Source: an uncultured Marmoricola sp.
GTDB lineage: Bacteria; Actinomycetota; Actinomycetes; Propionibacteriales; Nocardioidaceae
Length of the DNA: 8,894 bases
Direction of reading: 5' to 3'
Assembly (NCBI GenBank): GCA_937868455.1
Contig: CALMMO010000181.1
Coordinates: 1-8,894 of the forward strand
Part shown: piece after piece, positions 1-6,104 of the stretch
Layout of the letters: the number at the start of each line of letters is the position of its first letter
Numbering within the stretch: position 1 is the first letter of the stretch
Notes under the pieces: model-generated
Databases searched by the model: none
What the model saw: the letters and a program-made list of their open reading frames with translations, nothing else
What the model was told of the DNA's origin: nothing
Position numbers and translations under genes: made by a program

Positions 1-1019
1 GCATCCTCAACGCCGCTGGCTTGGCAGTGCCCGGTTGGCCCACCGAGTGGGGCGGCCAAGACTGGACTCCTTTGCAACGCCACATTTGGCACGAAGAAAT
101 GATCATGGCTGGCGTCCCCGCACCCCTGGCCTTCAACGCCAACATGGTCGGTCCCGTCATCGCCAACTTTGGGTCACAAGCCGTCAAAGAACGCTTCTTG
201 CCGGCCACTGCGAACCTCGACATCTGGTGGTGCCAAGGCTTCTCCGAGCCCAACGCGGGCTCCGACCTGGCCTCCCTGCGCACCTCCGCGGTGCGAGACG
301 GCGATGACTGGATCGTCAACGGACAAAAGACGTGGACGACGTTGGGGCAGTACGCCGACTGGATCTTCAATCTCGTGCGCACCGATCCTGAGGCCGATCG
401 CCCGCAAAAGGGCATCAGTTTCTTGCTGATCCCAATGGACTCCCCCGGCGTCACCCTGCGCCCGATCAAGCTGATCGATGGGGGTTATGAAGTTAACGAG
501 GTGTTCTTCGACAACGTGCGAGTGCCGGGCGAGAACCTCGTGGGCGAGGTCAACCAAGGCTGGTCCTACGCCAAGTTCCTGTTGGGCAACGAGCGCGTGG
601 GAGTGGCACCTGTCGGGGCATCAAAACGCGCGCTCGCCAAAGTGAAACGAGTTGCCCTCGAGACCGGTCAACTCGATGACCCCTTGGTTGCGACCAAGAT
701 CGTCGAACTCGAAAACGAACTGCTTGCCCTCGAGCTCACCGCTTTGCGAGTGGTTGCCAACTCCTCCGACGGCAAGCCCCACCCGGCCTCATCGGTGCTC
801 AAACTCAAAGGCACCGAGATTCAGCAGGCCGTCTCCGAACTCATGGTCGACGTCGCTGGTCCCCTCTCATTGGCATCGGGCGCCGGAGCCGACTCAGGTG
901 TGCCGCAATGGGCACGCTCGTCTGCGCCGTCGTACCTCAATCTCCGCAAGGCCTCCATCTATGGCGGCTCCAACGAGATTCAACGCCAGATCATCGCTGG
1001 CACGATCTTGGGACTGTGA
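1..1019 (+). CDS. Acyl-CoA dehydrogenase, catalytic-type subunit of a two-gene pair (5' partial)
   Basis: This flavoprotein would oxidise an acyl-CoA to the trans-2-enoyl-CoA in beta-oxidation or a related catabolic route. The reading frame is open from position 3 to the left edge (I-L-N-A-A-G before the TTG at 21), so the gene starts outside the window. About 338 residues are visible and roughly 50 are missing, compared with the usual 380-400. Visible motifs, numbered from the TTG, are GWPTEWGG near the start, the FAD/substrate loop FSEPNAGSD (74-82), WTT (105-107), and the C-terminal YGGSNEIQR (314-322). At the position of the MCAD catalytic Glu in that last motif there is a Gly. A Glu in LLGNERVG (codon 591-593) lies where isovaleryl-CoA dehydrogenase-type enzymes keep their base. 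The RxxFG flavin-binding motif is absent and is present in the next gene. The stop is 9 nt before that gene, so they are co-transcribed. The family is clear; the substrate is unknown. Confidence 0.93.
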   Translation, partial: ILNAAGLAVPGWPTEWGGQDWTPLQRHIWHEEMIMAGVPAPLAFNANMVGPVIANFGSQAVKERFLPATANLDIWWCQGFSEPNAGSDLASLRTSAVRDGDDWIVNGQKTWTTLGQYADWIFNLVRTDPEADRPQKGISFLLIPMDSPGVTLRPIKLIDGGYEVNEVFFDNVRVPGENLVGEVNQGWSYAKFLLGNERVGVAPVGASKRALAKVKRVALETGQLDDPLVATKIVELENELLALELTALRVVANSSDGKPHPASSVLKLKGTEIQQAVSELMVDVAGPLSLASGAGADSGVPQWARSSAPSYLNLRKASIYGGSNEIQRQIIAGTILGL

Positions 1020-1028
1020 GGAACTGAC

Positions 1029-2129
1029 ATGGATTTCACGTACGACGACGACCAACTCGCCCTCCAAGACGCCATCAAGAGCCTGATCACTCTGGGCACC
1101 CCAGACGTGCCAGGCGAATCGCGATGGGCCGAGTTCGCCCAGATGGGCCTGCTCGGACTGCCGTTTGCCGAGGCTGATGGCGGCATGGGAGCCGGGCCGA
1201 TCGAAGTGTCATTGGTTGCCGAACAGATGGGTGCCGCGTTGGCACCTGAGCCATACGTCGAAGCAGTCGTGTTGGCCGGCGGCCTCATTGATGCCTGCGG
1301 CACCACCGAGCAGCACGGATTGCTGGGGGAAATTTCTGAGGGTATGGCGGTGCCGATCTTCGCTGGCCTCGAGCCCGGACACCGCTGGTCGTTCAATGCC
1401 GGTGGCGTGAGGGCCACTCGTCAAGGCGACGGCTGGGTGCTGAGCGGAGTCAAGGAGCCCGTCATCGACGGCGGACTCGCCTCGGTGTTCGTCGTCAGCG
1501 CGCTCTTTGATGAGGAGCACGTTGGCTTGTTCTTGGTCTCCCCCGATGACTGCGAGGTGGCGACGTACTCCACCTTCGATGGCGGTCAAGCCGCCCGCGT
1601 GGTGTTTGAGTCAACCCCCGCCGTTGCTTTAGGCGATGCGGTGGACCGCTGCGCCGAGATCTCGCACGCAGTTGCCGCCGCCCAGATCGCCTACTGCCAC
1701 GAGGCACTTGGCTGCATGGAAGAGGCCCTCAAACTCACCACCAACTACCTGACCACCCGCAAGCAATTTGGGGTGACGCTCAACAGGTTCCAGGCGCTGG
1801 TGTTCCGGGCCGCCGATATGTACACCTCGGTGCAACTGACTCGCTCGATCGTGATGTGGGCCAGCATGGTTCTCGACGCAAACCCCTCCCCGAGTGCAGT
1901 GATCGAGGCCGCTGCCCGAGCCAAACTCCAAACCGCCAAAGCCGGACGTCACGTGGGCCAAGAAGCCATCCAAATGCACGGTGGCATCGGGATGACTGCG
2001 GAGTACGTCGTGGGCCACTACACCGCCCGCCTCACCGCCCTTGACCACCTGCTTGGTGATGGTCGCGCTCAGGCAGCCAAGCTCGTGGAAACCCTCACCG
2101 ACTACGAGGTTGTTGAGGCGCTGGGCTGA
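1029..2129 (+). CDS. Acyl-CoA dehydrogenase, partner subunit
   Basis: This is a 366-residue acyl-CoA dehydrogenase-fold protein that probably assembles with the upstream gene product. The start is supported by a GAGGA Shine-Dalgarno at 1018-1022, six bases before the ATG. The N-terminal helical domain begins MDFTYDDDQLALQDAI. The middle beta-domain is poorly conserved: the EPxAGSD loop found in the upstream partner is missing. The C-terminal helical domain is well preserved, with the flavin-binding RKQFG (244-248), FQAL (254-257) and QMHGGIGMT (315-323). The C-terminal loop that normally carries Y-E-G-T is replaced by ARLTALDHLLGD, so no catalytic base is seen at that site. This complementary loss matches what is known of alpha2beta2 FadE pairs in actinobacteria, where an active site is built from both subunits. 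It is unlikely to act alone. Which acyl-CoA it uses cannot be told from the sequence. Confidence 0.92.
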   Translation: MDFTYDDDQLALQDAIKSLITLGTPDVPGESRWAEFAQMGLLGLPFAEADGGMGAGPIEVSLVAEQMGAALAPEPYVEAVVLAGGLIDACGTTEQHGLLGEISEGMAVPIFAGLEPGHRWSFNAGGVRATRQGDGWVLSGVKEPVIDGGLASVFVVSALFDEEHVGLFLVSPDDCEVATYSTFDGGQAARVVFESTPAVALGDAVDRCAEISHAVAAAQIAYCHEALGCMEEALKLTTNYLTTRKQFGVTLNRFQALVFRAADMYTSVQLTRSIVMWASMVLDANPSPSAVIEAAARAKLQTAKAGRHVGQEAIQMHGGIGMTAEYVVGHYTARLTALDHLLGDGRAQAAKLVETLTDYEVVEALG

Positions 2130-2143
2130 GAGTGTTGGTTTCT

Positions 2144-2257
2144 CCGGGTACCCGGTGAAACTTGCGGTTCCCATGTGAAACTTCACATGGGAAGCGCAAG
2201 TTTTCCGTGGGAGGTTCCTCCAAAAGCGGCCACCCGTGGCCCTTGATCCGCACGGAT
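2144..2257. repeat. Chain of five consecutive short-loop inverted repeats
   Basis: Five perfect or near-perfect dyads follow each other with gaps of 2 to 6 nt: CCGGGT/ACCCGG (2144-2155, no spacer); 22-nt arms (2158-2179 and 2182-2203, spacer AC); GGAGG-TT-CCTCC (2210-2221); GGCCAC-CC-GTGGCC (2228-2241); and ATCCG-CA-CGGAT (2246-2257). Four of the five have a 2-nt spacer. The block lies between the acyl-CoA dehydrogenase stop and the small membrane gene. The role is unknown. The second dyad is listed separately as a terminator candidate. Confidence 0.7.
2158..2203 (+). terminator. Long inverted repeat, probable end of the acyl-CoA dehydrogenase operon
   Basis: The two 22-nt arms pair at 21 of 22 positions; the one mismatch lies between GCGG on the left and AGCG on the right. 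The arms are separated by only AC, so the RNA would open one pair to give a 4-nt loop. The right arm ends in GTTTT (2200-2204) and the left begins with AAAC, so it could act as a factor-independent terminator in either direction. It starts 29 nt after the stop codon. The arms are longer than in most intrinsic terminators, so another role is possible. Confidence 0.6.
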
Positions 2258-2309
2258 TCTGCACACTTTTCCGACCCGATCTGCAGTCGTGCTGTTCAAG
2301 AATTGAGTC

Positions 2310-2519
2310 ATGACAAAGGTAAGAGTCGGAGCACTCATTTCAATTCTGGTCGGGCCGTCTTTTGGGGTTTACTCAAACGCCGTGTCGTACGTCGATGCCC
2401 AAGGGTTCCTCCACGAGCCCTTCTTTCTGATCCCACTGGGCTGGTTGTTGGTGTTCGGGGGGTTGGTCACTCTCATCGTTTCGGTTGTGCGCGGACGCTT
2501 CACCCGAGCAAAGGTGTGA
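2310..2519 (+). CDS. Small two-helix membrane protein, DUF3955-like
   Basis: This 69-residue protein has two hydrophobic segments, about residues 7-25 (VGALISILVGPSFGVY) and 41-60 (IPLGWLLVFGGLVTLIVSVV). They are separated by a short loop with the sequence YVDAQGFLHEPFFLIPLGW. That loop strongly recalls the conserved YVD-x-x-G-x-LHEPFFLIP signature I associate with the DUF3955 family of small bacterial membrane proteins, whose function is not known. The C-terminus (RGRFTRAKV) is basic, and by the positive-inside rule is probably cytoplasmic. The ATG lacks a strong Shine-Dalgarno (only AATTGAG upstream). The gene precedes the NYN-domain gene by 13 nt and the two may be co-transcribed. The family match is from memory, without a profile search. 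Confidence 0.7.
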   Translation: MTKVRVGALISILVGPSFGVYSNAVSYVDAQGFLHEPFFLIPLGWLLVFGGLVTLIVSVVRGRFTRAKV

Positions 2520-2532
2520 AACCCTAGGCCGC

Positions 2533-2898
2533 ATGCAGATCTTGGTCGTTGACGCCGCCAATGTGGTGGGCACCAATCCAGATGGTTGGTGGAACGACCG
2601 ACAAGGCGCTGCTGCTCGGTTGCACCATCAGTTGGTGGTCGCCGACCTGCCCCACGATGAGATCGTGCTGGTGCTCGAAGGGCAAGCAAAGGGTGGGGTT
2701 CGCAAGGGCCGAGACGGGCATGTGCTCGTCGTACACGCCCCACGCGATGGCGACTCAGCGATCACACGGGAGGCTCGCACCCGAGTCGAGGCAGGCCATC
2801 AGGTCACGGTGATCACCGCAGACCGCCTGCTTCGCTCGGCTGTCGAGGCTGCCGGCGCGCAAGCGATGTCGCCGTCGTGGTTGCTGAGCTATCTCTGA
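2533..2898 (+). CDS. NYN/PIN-like domain protein, putative ribonuclease
   Basis: This 121-residue protein has the layout of a minimal NYN (PIN-like) domain, a fold found in metal-dependent RNases. It opens with a beta-strand and DAANVVG (D7, N10), then PDGWWNDRQGAAARL. Further conserved acidic residues are in VLVLEG (E49), RDGDSAI (D72, D74) and TADRLLR (D97), giving a plausible four-acid metal site. Close actinobacterial relatives have a VVDGANVVGxxPDGWWRDR-type start and are often labelled NTP pyrophosphohydrolase without much support. I chose ATG 2533 because the family begins right at this strand. A GTG at 2485 in frame would add 16 residues and overlap the previous gene, and neither start has a clear Shine-Dalgarno. 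It lies 13 nt after the DUF3955-like gene. The RNA target is unknown. Confidence 0.78.
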   Translation: MQILVVDAANVVGTNPDGWWNDRQGAAARLHHQLVVADLPHDEIVLVLEGQAKGGVRKGRDGHVLVVHAPRDGDSAITREARTRVEAGHQVTVITADRLLRSAVEAAGAQAMSPSWLLSYL

Positions 2899-2900
2899 TT

Positions 2901-2913
2901 CCCTGAGTCAGGG
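2901..2913 (+). terminator. Short hairpin just after the NYN gene
   Basis: A perfect CCCTGA-G-TCAGGG dyad begins 3 nt after the NYN stop codon. CAGCAA, directly downstream at 2914-2919, is also complementary to TTGCTG inside the gene end (2881-2886), so a longer bulged stem is possible. No T-run follows, so termination by this element alone is uncertain. Confidence 0.4.
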
Positions 2914-2966
2914 CAGCAACCGCGCCGCCATGCGGAACACACTCGATGCTTCACCGGGATGTTGTG

Positions 2967-2998
2967 CGCTTTGCGGGGAAGATCCTCCCCGCAAAGCG
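2967..2998. terminator. GC-rich perfect hairpin between convergent genes
   Basis: The 13-bp perfect arms, CGCTTTGCGGGGA (2967-2979) and its complement (2986-2998), flank the 6-nt loop AGATCC. It lies between the NYN gene (+) and ppdK (-), so it is placed to stop transcription from either side. There is no real T-tract on either strand. Confidence 0.6.
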
Positions 2999-3001
2999 GC
3001 A

Positions 3002-3025
3002 AAGTCACAGGTTTACTTGTGACTT
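3002..3025 (-). terminator. Hairpin abutting the ppdK stop codon
   Basis: AAGTCACA (3002-3009) and TGTGACTT (3018-3025) form 8 bp. The stem can extend inward with one G-T wobble and one G-C pair to a TTTA loop. On the minus strand it begins at the base after the ppdK TAG (3026-3028) and ends in CTT, then meets the 2967-2998 hairpin after 3 nt. The pair of stems probably forms the ppdK transcript end. Confidence 0.55.
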
Positions 3026-5695
3026 CTACCCCCCAACCGAAACCGCGGCGCGCCCAGCTTCCAACCTCGCAACAGGCACGCGATAGGGCGAACACGACAC
3101 ATAGTCGAGCCCGATGCTGTCGAAGAACGCGATGGAGTGCGGGTCGCCGCCGTGTTCGCCACAGACACCTAGGTGGATGTCGGGGCGCGCAGCCCGTCCC
3201 TTTGCTACCGCCTCGCTGACGAGTGCACCAACCCCTTCGATGTCGATGGACTCAAAGGGCGACACGGAGAAGATGCCCTTAGTGAAGTACTCACTAAAGA
3301 ACGATGCTTCGACGTCGTCTCGGGAGAATCCCCAGGTCATTTGGGTCAAGTCGTTTGTGCCGAAGGAGAAGAACTCCGCGACTCCAGCGATCTGGTCTGC
3401 GGTCTTGGCGGCGCGAGGCAACTCGATCATGGTGCCGACACTGAAGGGGAGCTCTTGACCGGTTTCGCCTCGAACCAGGTCGGCGATGACGGCGATTTCC
3501 TTCTTCATCAGTTCCAACTCGGTGACCGTGGCCACGAGCGGGATCATGATCTCGGGCAGCGGGTTGAGGCCGCGGCCCTTCAAGATTGCGGTGGCCTCCA
3601 AGATGGCTCGCACCTGCATCGTGTAGAGCCCGGGGATGACGATGCCCAGGCGCACGCCCCGCATGCCGAGCATGGGGTTCATCTCGTGCAGTCGCTTGAC
3701 CGCGTCGAGCACCTTGCGGTCGTGGCGTTTGCGGTGCCCCCGCATCTCAGCAACAGCCAGTTGCACCGAGAGTTCGGTGAAGTCGGGGAGGAACTCGTGC
3801 AGCGGCGGGTCGAGAAGTCGGATGGTGACTGGAAGTCCGTCCATCGCTTCCAAGATGCCCACGAAGTCATCGCGCTGCAGTGGCAACAACGCGTCGAGGG
3901 CCTCGGCTTGCTCTGCAGGGGTTTCTGCGACGATCAGGTTCTCAACGAGCGGTCGCCGCTCCCCCAAGAACATGTGCTCGGTGCGGCACAGGCCAACACC
4001 TTGCGCGCCAAAGCGACGGGCACGTTCGGAGTCGTCAGGGGTGTCGGAGTTGGCGCGCACCTTCATGCGGCGTACGGCGTCCGCGTGCTCCATCAGCAAG
4101 GCCACTGATGCCACCAAGTGGTCATCGGAGGCGTCACCCTCGAAGTAGCGAACCACCTTGGAGTCAGCCACCGGCACAGCGCCGTCAAAGATCTCGCCGG
4201 TGGTGCCATCGATGGAGATGACGTCACCTTCTTCGATGACCTTGCCGGTCTCGCGCACGACGAATTTGCCGGCTTTGGTGTCGACATCGAGATCGTCGGC
4301 TCCGCACACACAAGTGCGTCCCATGCCGCGAGCAACGACGGCCGCGTGTGAGGTCTTGCCGCCACGCGAGGTCAAGATGCCTTTGGCGACCATCATCCCG
4401 TGCAAGTCATCGGGTGAGGTTTCCTTGCGCACCAAGATCACGTCGTCGCCGCGCTCAGTCCATTCGACCGCTGTGGCCCAGTCAAAAACGGCCCTGCCGA
4501 CGGCTGCACCTGGGGACGCGTTCATGCCCACGGCCAGCAAGGTGCGCTCAGCGTCGGTGTCGAAACGCGGGAACATCAGCGAGGCCAGTTGGGCACCGTT
4601 GACGCGGCGCAGGGCTTCGTCGAGATCGATGAGTCCTTCATCCACCATGTGTGCGGCGATCCGGAACGCAGCCTCGGGGGTGCGCTTGCCGACGCGCGTT
4701 TGCAGCATCCACAGTTTGCCGCGCTCAATGGTGAACTCGATGTCGCACATGTCTTTGTAGTGCTTCTCAAGTGTGTCCATGATGGCGATGAGTTCGTCGT
4801 ACGACGTCTTGTCCAGCGCCTCCAGGTCGGCCAGCGCGACGGTGTTGCGAATGCCAGCCACCACGTCTTCGCCTTGCGCGTTTTGCAGGTAGTCGCCGTA
4901 GACGCCCACGTCACCGCTTGCTGGGTCACGGGTGAAGCACACCCCTGAGCCGCTTTGCTCACCTTGGTTGCCAAAGACCATGGCCTGCACATTCACGGCC
5001 GTGCCCAGGTTGTCCGGGATGCGCTCTTGGCGGCGATACAGCGCCGCTCGGTCGGTGTTCCAGGAGTCGAACACTGCCTTGACGGCAAGGTCTAGTTGCT
5101 CGCGCGGGTTTTGCGGAAAGTCGCGGCCCGCATGCTGCTTGATGAGTTCTTTGTACGTCGCAACCAGCCCAGCGAGGTCATCGGCCGTCAGATCGGTGTC
5201 GGCACTGGTACCGCGGACCTCTTTGGCAGCATCCATCGCTGCTTCAAACACGTCATGCTCGATGCCGAGCACGGTGCCACCAAACATTTGGACTAGGCGT
5301 CGGTAGGAGTCAAAGGCGAATCGTGCATCACCAGAGCGCGCCGCCAAGCCTTGGACCGACTCATCGTTGAGTCCGATGTTGAGCACCGTCTCCATCATCC
5401 CGGGCATCGAGAACTTTGCGCCCGAGCGCACGCTGACGAGCAACGGATCATTCGAGTCACCCAGGGTGCGCCCCATGGCCGATTCGAGTGCAGCGAGATG
5501 GGTGGTGACTTCGCCCGCGAGTTCGCGGGGTTCGCCACCCTGCTCGAGGTAATAGCGACACGTGTCGGTCGAAATCGTGAATCCGGGTGGCACTGGCAAC
5601 CCGATCTTGGTCATTTCCGCGAGGTTTGCGCCTTTGCCGCCGAGCAGATCCTTGTGGTCCTTGTCGCCTTCAGAAAAGTCATAGACGTACTTCAT
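3026..5695 (-). CDS. ppdK: Pyruvate, phosphate dikinase
   Basis: This cytoplasmic enzyme interconverts pyruvate + ATP + Pi and PEP + AMP + PPi, and in bacteria can feed gluconeogenesis or act as a PPi-linked glycolytic step. The length of 889 residues is normal. All three domains are present: an N-terminal ATP-grasp nucleotide domain (about 1-345, with GGKGANLAEM at 19-28, SVRSGAKFSMPGMM at 88-101 and WMLQTR at 329-334); the swivelling phosphohistidine domain (about 390-510, GGKTSHAAVVARG, catalytic His450); and the C-terminal PEP/pyruvate barrel (about 515-885, RTEHMF at 571-576, RLLDPPLHEF at 626-635, GTNDLTQ at 779-785, and GVCGEHGGDP with Cys845 as the general acid/base). The ATG at 5693-5695 matches the family N-terminus. 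The nearest purine-rich run (GGGGGAG, minus-strand reading of 5711-5717) is about 15 nt away, rather far for a Shine-Dalgarno. The gene is monocistronic, converging on the NYN gene, and no PPDK regulatory kinase gene is next to it. Confidence 0.98.
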   Translation of the reverse strand: MKYVYDFSEGDKDHKDLLGGKGANLAEMTKIGLPVPPGFTISTDTCRYYLEQGGEPRELAGEVTTHLAALESAMGRTLGDSNDPLLVSVRSGAKFSMPGMMETVLNIGLNDESVQGLAARSGDARFAFDSYRRLVQMFGGTVLGIEHDVFEAAMDAAKEVRGTSADTDLTADDLAGLVATYKELIKQHAGRDFPQNPREQLDLAVKAVFDSWNTDRAALYRRQERIPDNLGTAVNVQAMVFGNQGEQSGSGVCFTRDPASGDVGVYGDYLQNAQGEDVVAGIRNTVALADLEALDKTSYDELIAIMDTLEKHYKDMCDIEFTIERGKLWMLQTRVGKRTPEAAFRIAAHMVDEGLIDLDEALRRVNGAQLASLMFPRFDTDAERTLLAVGMNASPGAAVGRAVFDWATAVEWTERGDDVILVRKETSPDDLHGMMVAKGILTSRGGKTSHAAVVARGMGRTCVCGADDLDVDTKAGKFVVRETGKVIEEGDVISIDGTTGEIFDGAVPVADSKVVRYFEGDASDDHLVASVALLMEHADAVRRMKVRANSDTPDDSERARRFGAQGVGLCRTEHMFLGERRPLVENLIVAETPAEQAEALDALLPLQRDDFVGILEAMDGLPVTIRLLDPPLHEFLPDFTELSVQLAVAEMRGHRKRHDRKVLDAVKRLHEMNPMLGMRGVRLGIVIPGLYTMQVRAILEATAILKGRGLNPLPEIMIPLVATVTELELMKKEIAVIADLVRGETGQELPFSVGTMIELPRAAKTADQIAGVAEFFSFGTNDLTQMTWGFSRDDVEASFFSEYFTKGIFSVSPFESIDIEGVGALVSEAVAKGRAARPDIHLGVCGEHGGDPHSIAFFDSIGLDYVSCSPYRVPVARLEAGRAAVSVGG

Positions 5696-5966
5696 AGCCC
5701 CACGCTAGACCTCCCCCGATTCGGGCGCAGCAGCGGTGAGCGCTAGTGGTCAATACAGCCCGAACGGACTATGGCGTAAATCACATTGCCTCACTAGGGT
5801 GCCTGAAAAGTGATCAAAGTCGAGGTATCAGCGGCACCTATTTCGGCTCCTAGTTGTGACCCAGCACAGCCAACACCACGTCGGGGGACTAGGTGAACAT
5901 GACGCACAGCGTTCGACCAACGCACGAGGTTCCTTCTCCCCTGACCAAGAAGATCGAAGGAAGCCC
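5696..5966. other. Intergenic region upstream of ppdK and of the RCC1 locus
   Basis: This divergent spacer of about 270 nt must hold the promoters for ppdK (-) and the RCC1 locus (+). I find no convincing -35/-10 pair on either strand. A weak minus-strand candidate is TTTACG followed 17 nt later by TGTATT. Small dyads are CCCGA-T-TCGGG (5715-5725), CCTAGT/ACTAGG (5849-5854 and 5888-5893) and GCGTT/AACGC (5909-5913 and 5919-5923). The GTG-started frame from 5856 has no coding character and is not called. Confidence 0.4.
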
Positions 5967-6089
5967 ATGTTGATATCTCTCCAACGAGCCCTCATTGGTG
6001 CCATGGCCCCCTGGCAAACGCTGCGGTCCTCGCATCTGTCCCGGCCTGCATCTACTGGCGCCGTCCTACTACCTACGCGCGTGCTCTAA
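5967..6089 (+). pseudogene. Probable remnant of a tandem RCC1-repeat gene (start and end fused)
   Basis: A 40-codon ORF has an ATG and a good Shine-Dalgarno (AAGGAAG, 5957-5963) and ends 15 nt before the RCC1-repeat gene. It starts MLISLQRALIGAMAP, like the neighbour's MLPTLKRAMAVAVAV, and both begin ATGTTG. It ends VLLPTRVL-stop, like VLTPTRVL-stop. The last 28 bases of this ORF, from GTCCT through the stop plus one base, match the corresponding 28 of the neighbour at 20 positions by my hand count. Downstream of about 6010 a shift of frame restores a signal-peptide-like stretch (LANAAVLASVPAC, from 6011) resembling the neighbour's TTTAVLTPAQA. The simplest reading is a former duplicate that lost all its propeller repeats and gained a frameshift. 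A translated 40-residue leader peptide is the alternative, given the intact start signals. Confidence 0.45.
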
Positions 6090-6104
6090 CACAAGGGAGA
6101 ACTC

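Noticed and set aside
2144..2241. Insertion-sequence ends or a MITE
   Set aside because: No target-site duplication or transposase is visible, and the arms are centred within the block rather than at its borders. A genome search would still be needed to exclude a repeat family.
1629..2264. A 211-codon minus-strand ORF opposite the second acyl-CoA dehydrogenase
   Set aside because: It is antisense to a conserved gene, runs through the terminator dyad and shows no known motif.
2162..2527. A 121-codon + strand ORF covering the palindromes and the small membrane gene
   Set aside because: It is out of frame with the clearly family-like YVD...LHEPFFLIP protein, crosses the inverted repeats and has no recognisable domain.
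3173..4108. A 311-codon + strand ORF, and many shorter ones, opposite ppdK
   Set aside because: These are antisense shadows of a strongly conserved dikinase gene, produced by GC-biased codons.
3026..5695. Possible unusual dikinase variant
   Set aside because: All three domains, the His450 loop and Cys845 are intact and the length is standard, so it is an ordinary pyruvate phosphate dikinase.
5856..5966. GTG-started N-terminal extension of the 40-codon mini-ORF
   Set aside because: There is no Shine-Dalgarno before the GTG and the extension is low in coding character. The ATG at 5967 has a good Shine-Dalgarno and matches the neighbour's start.
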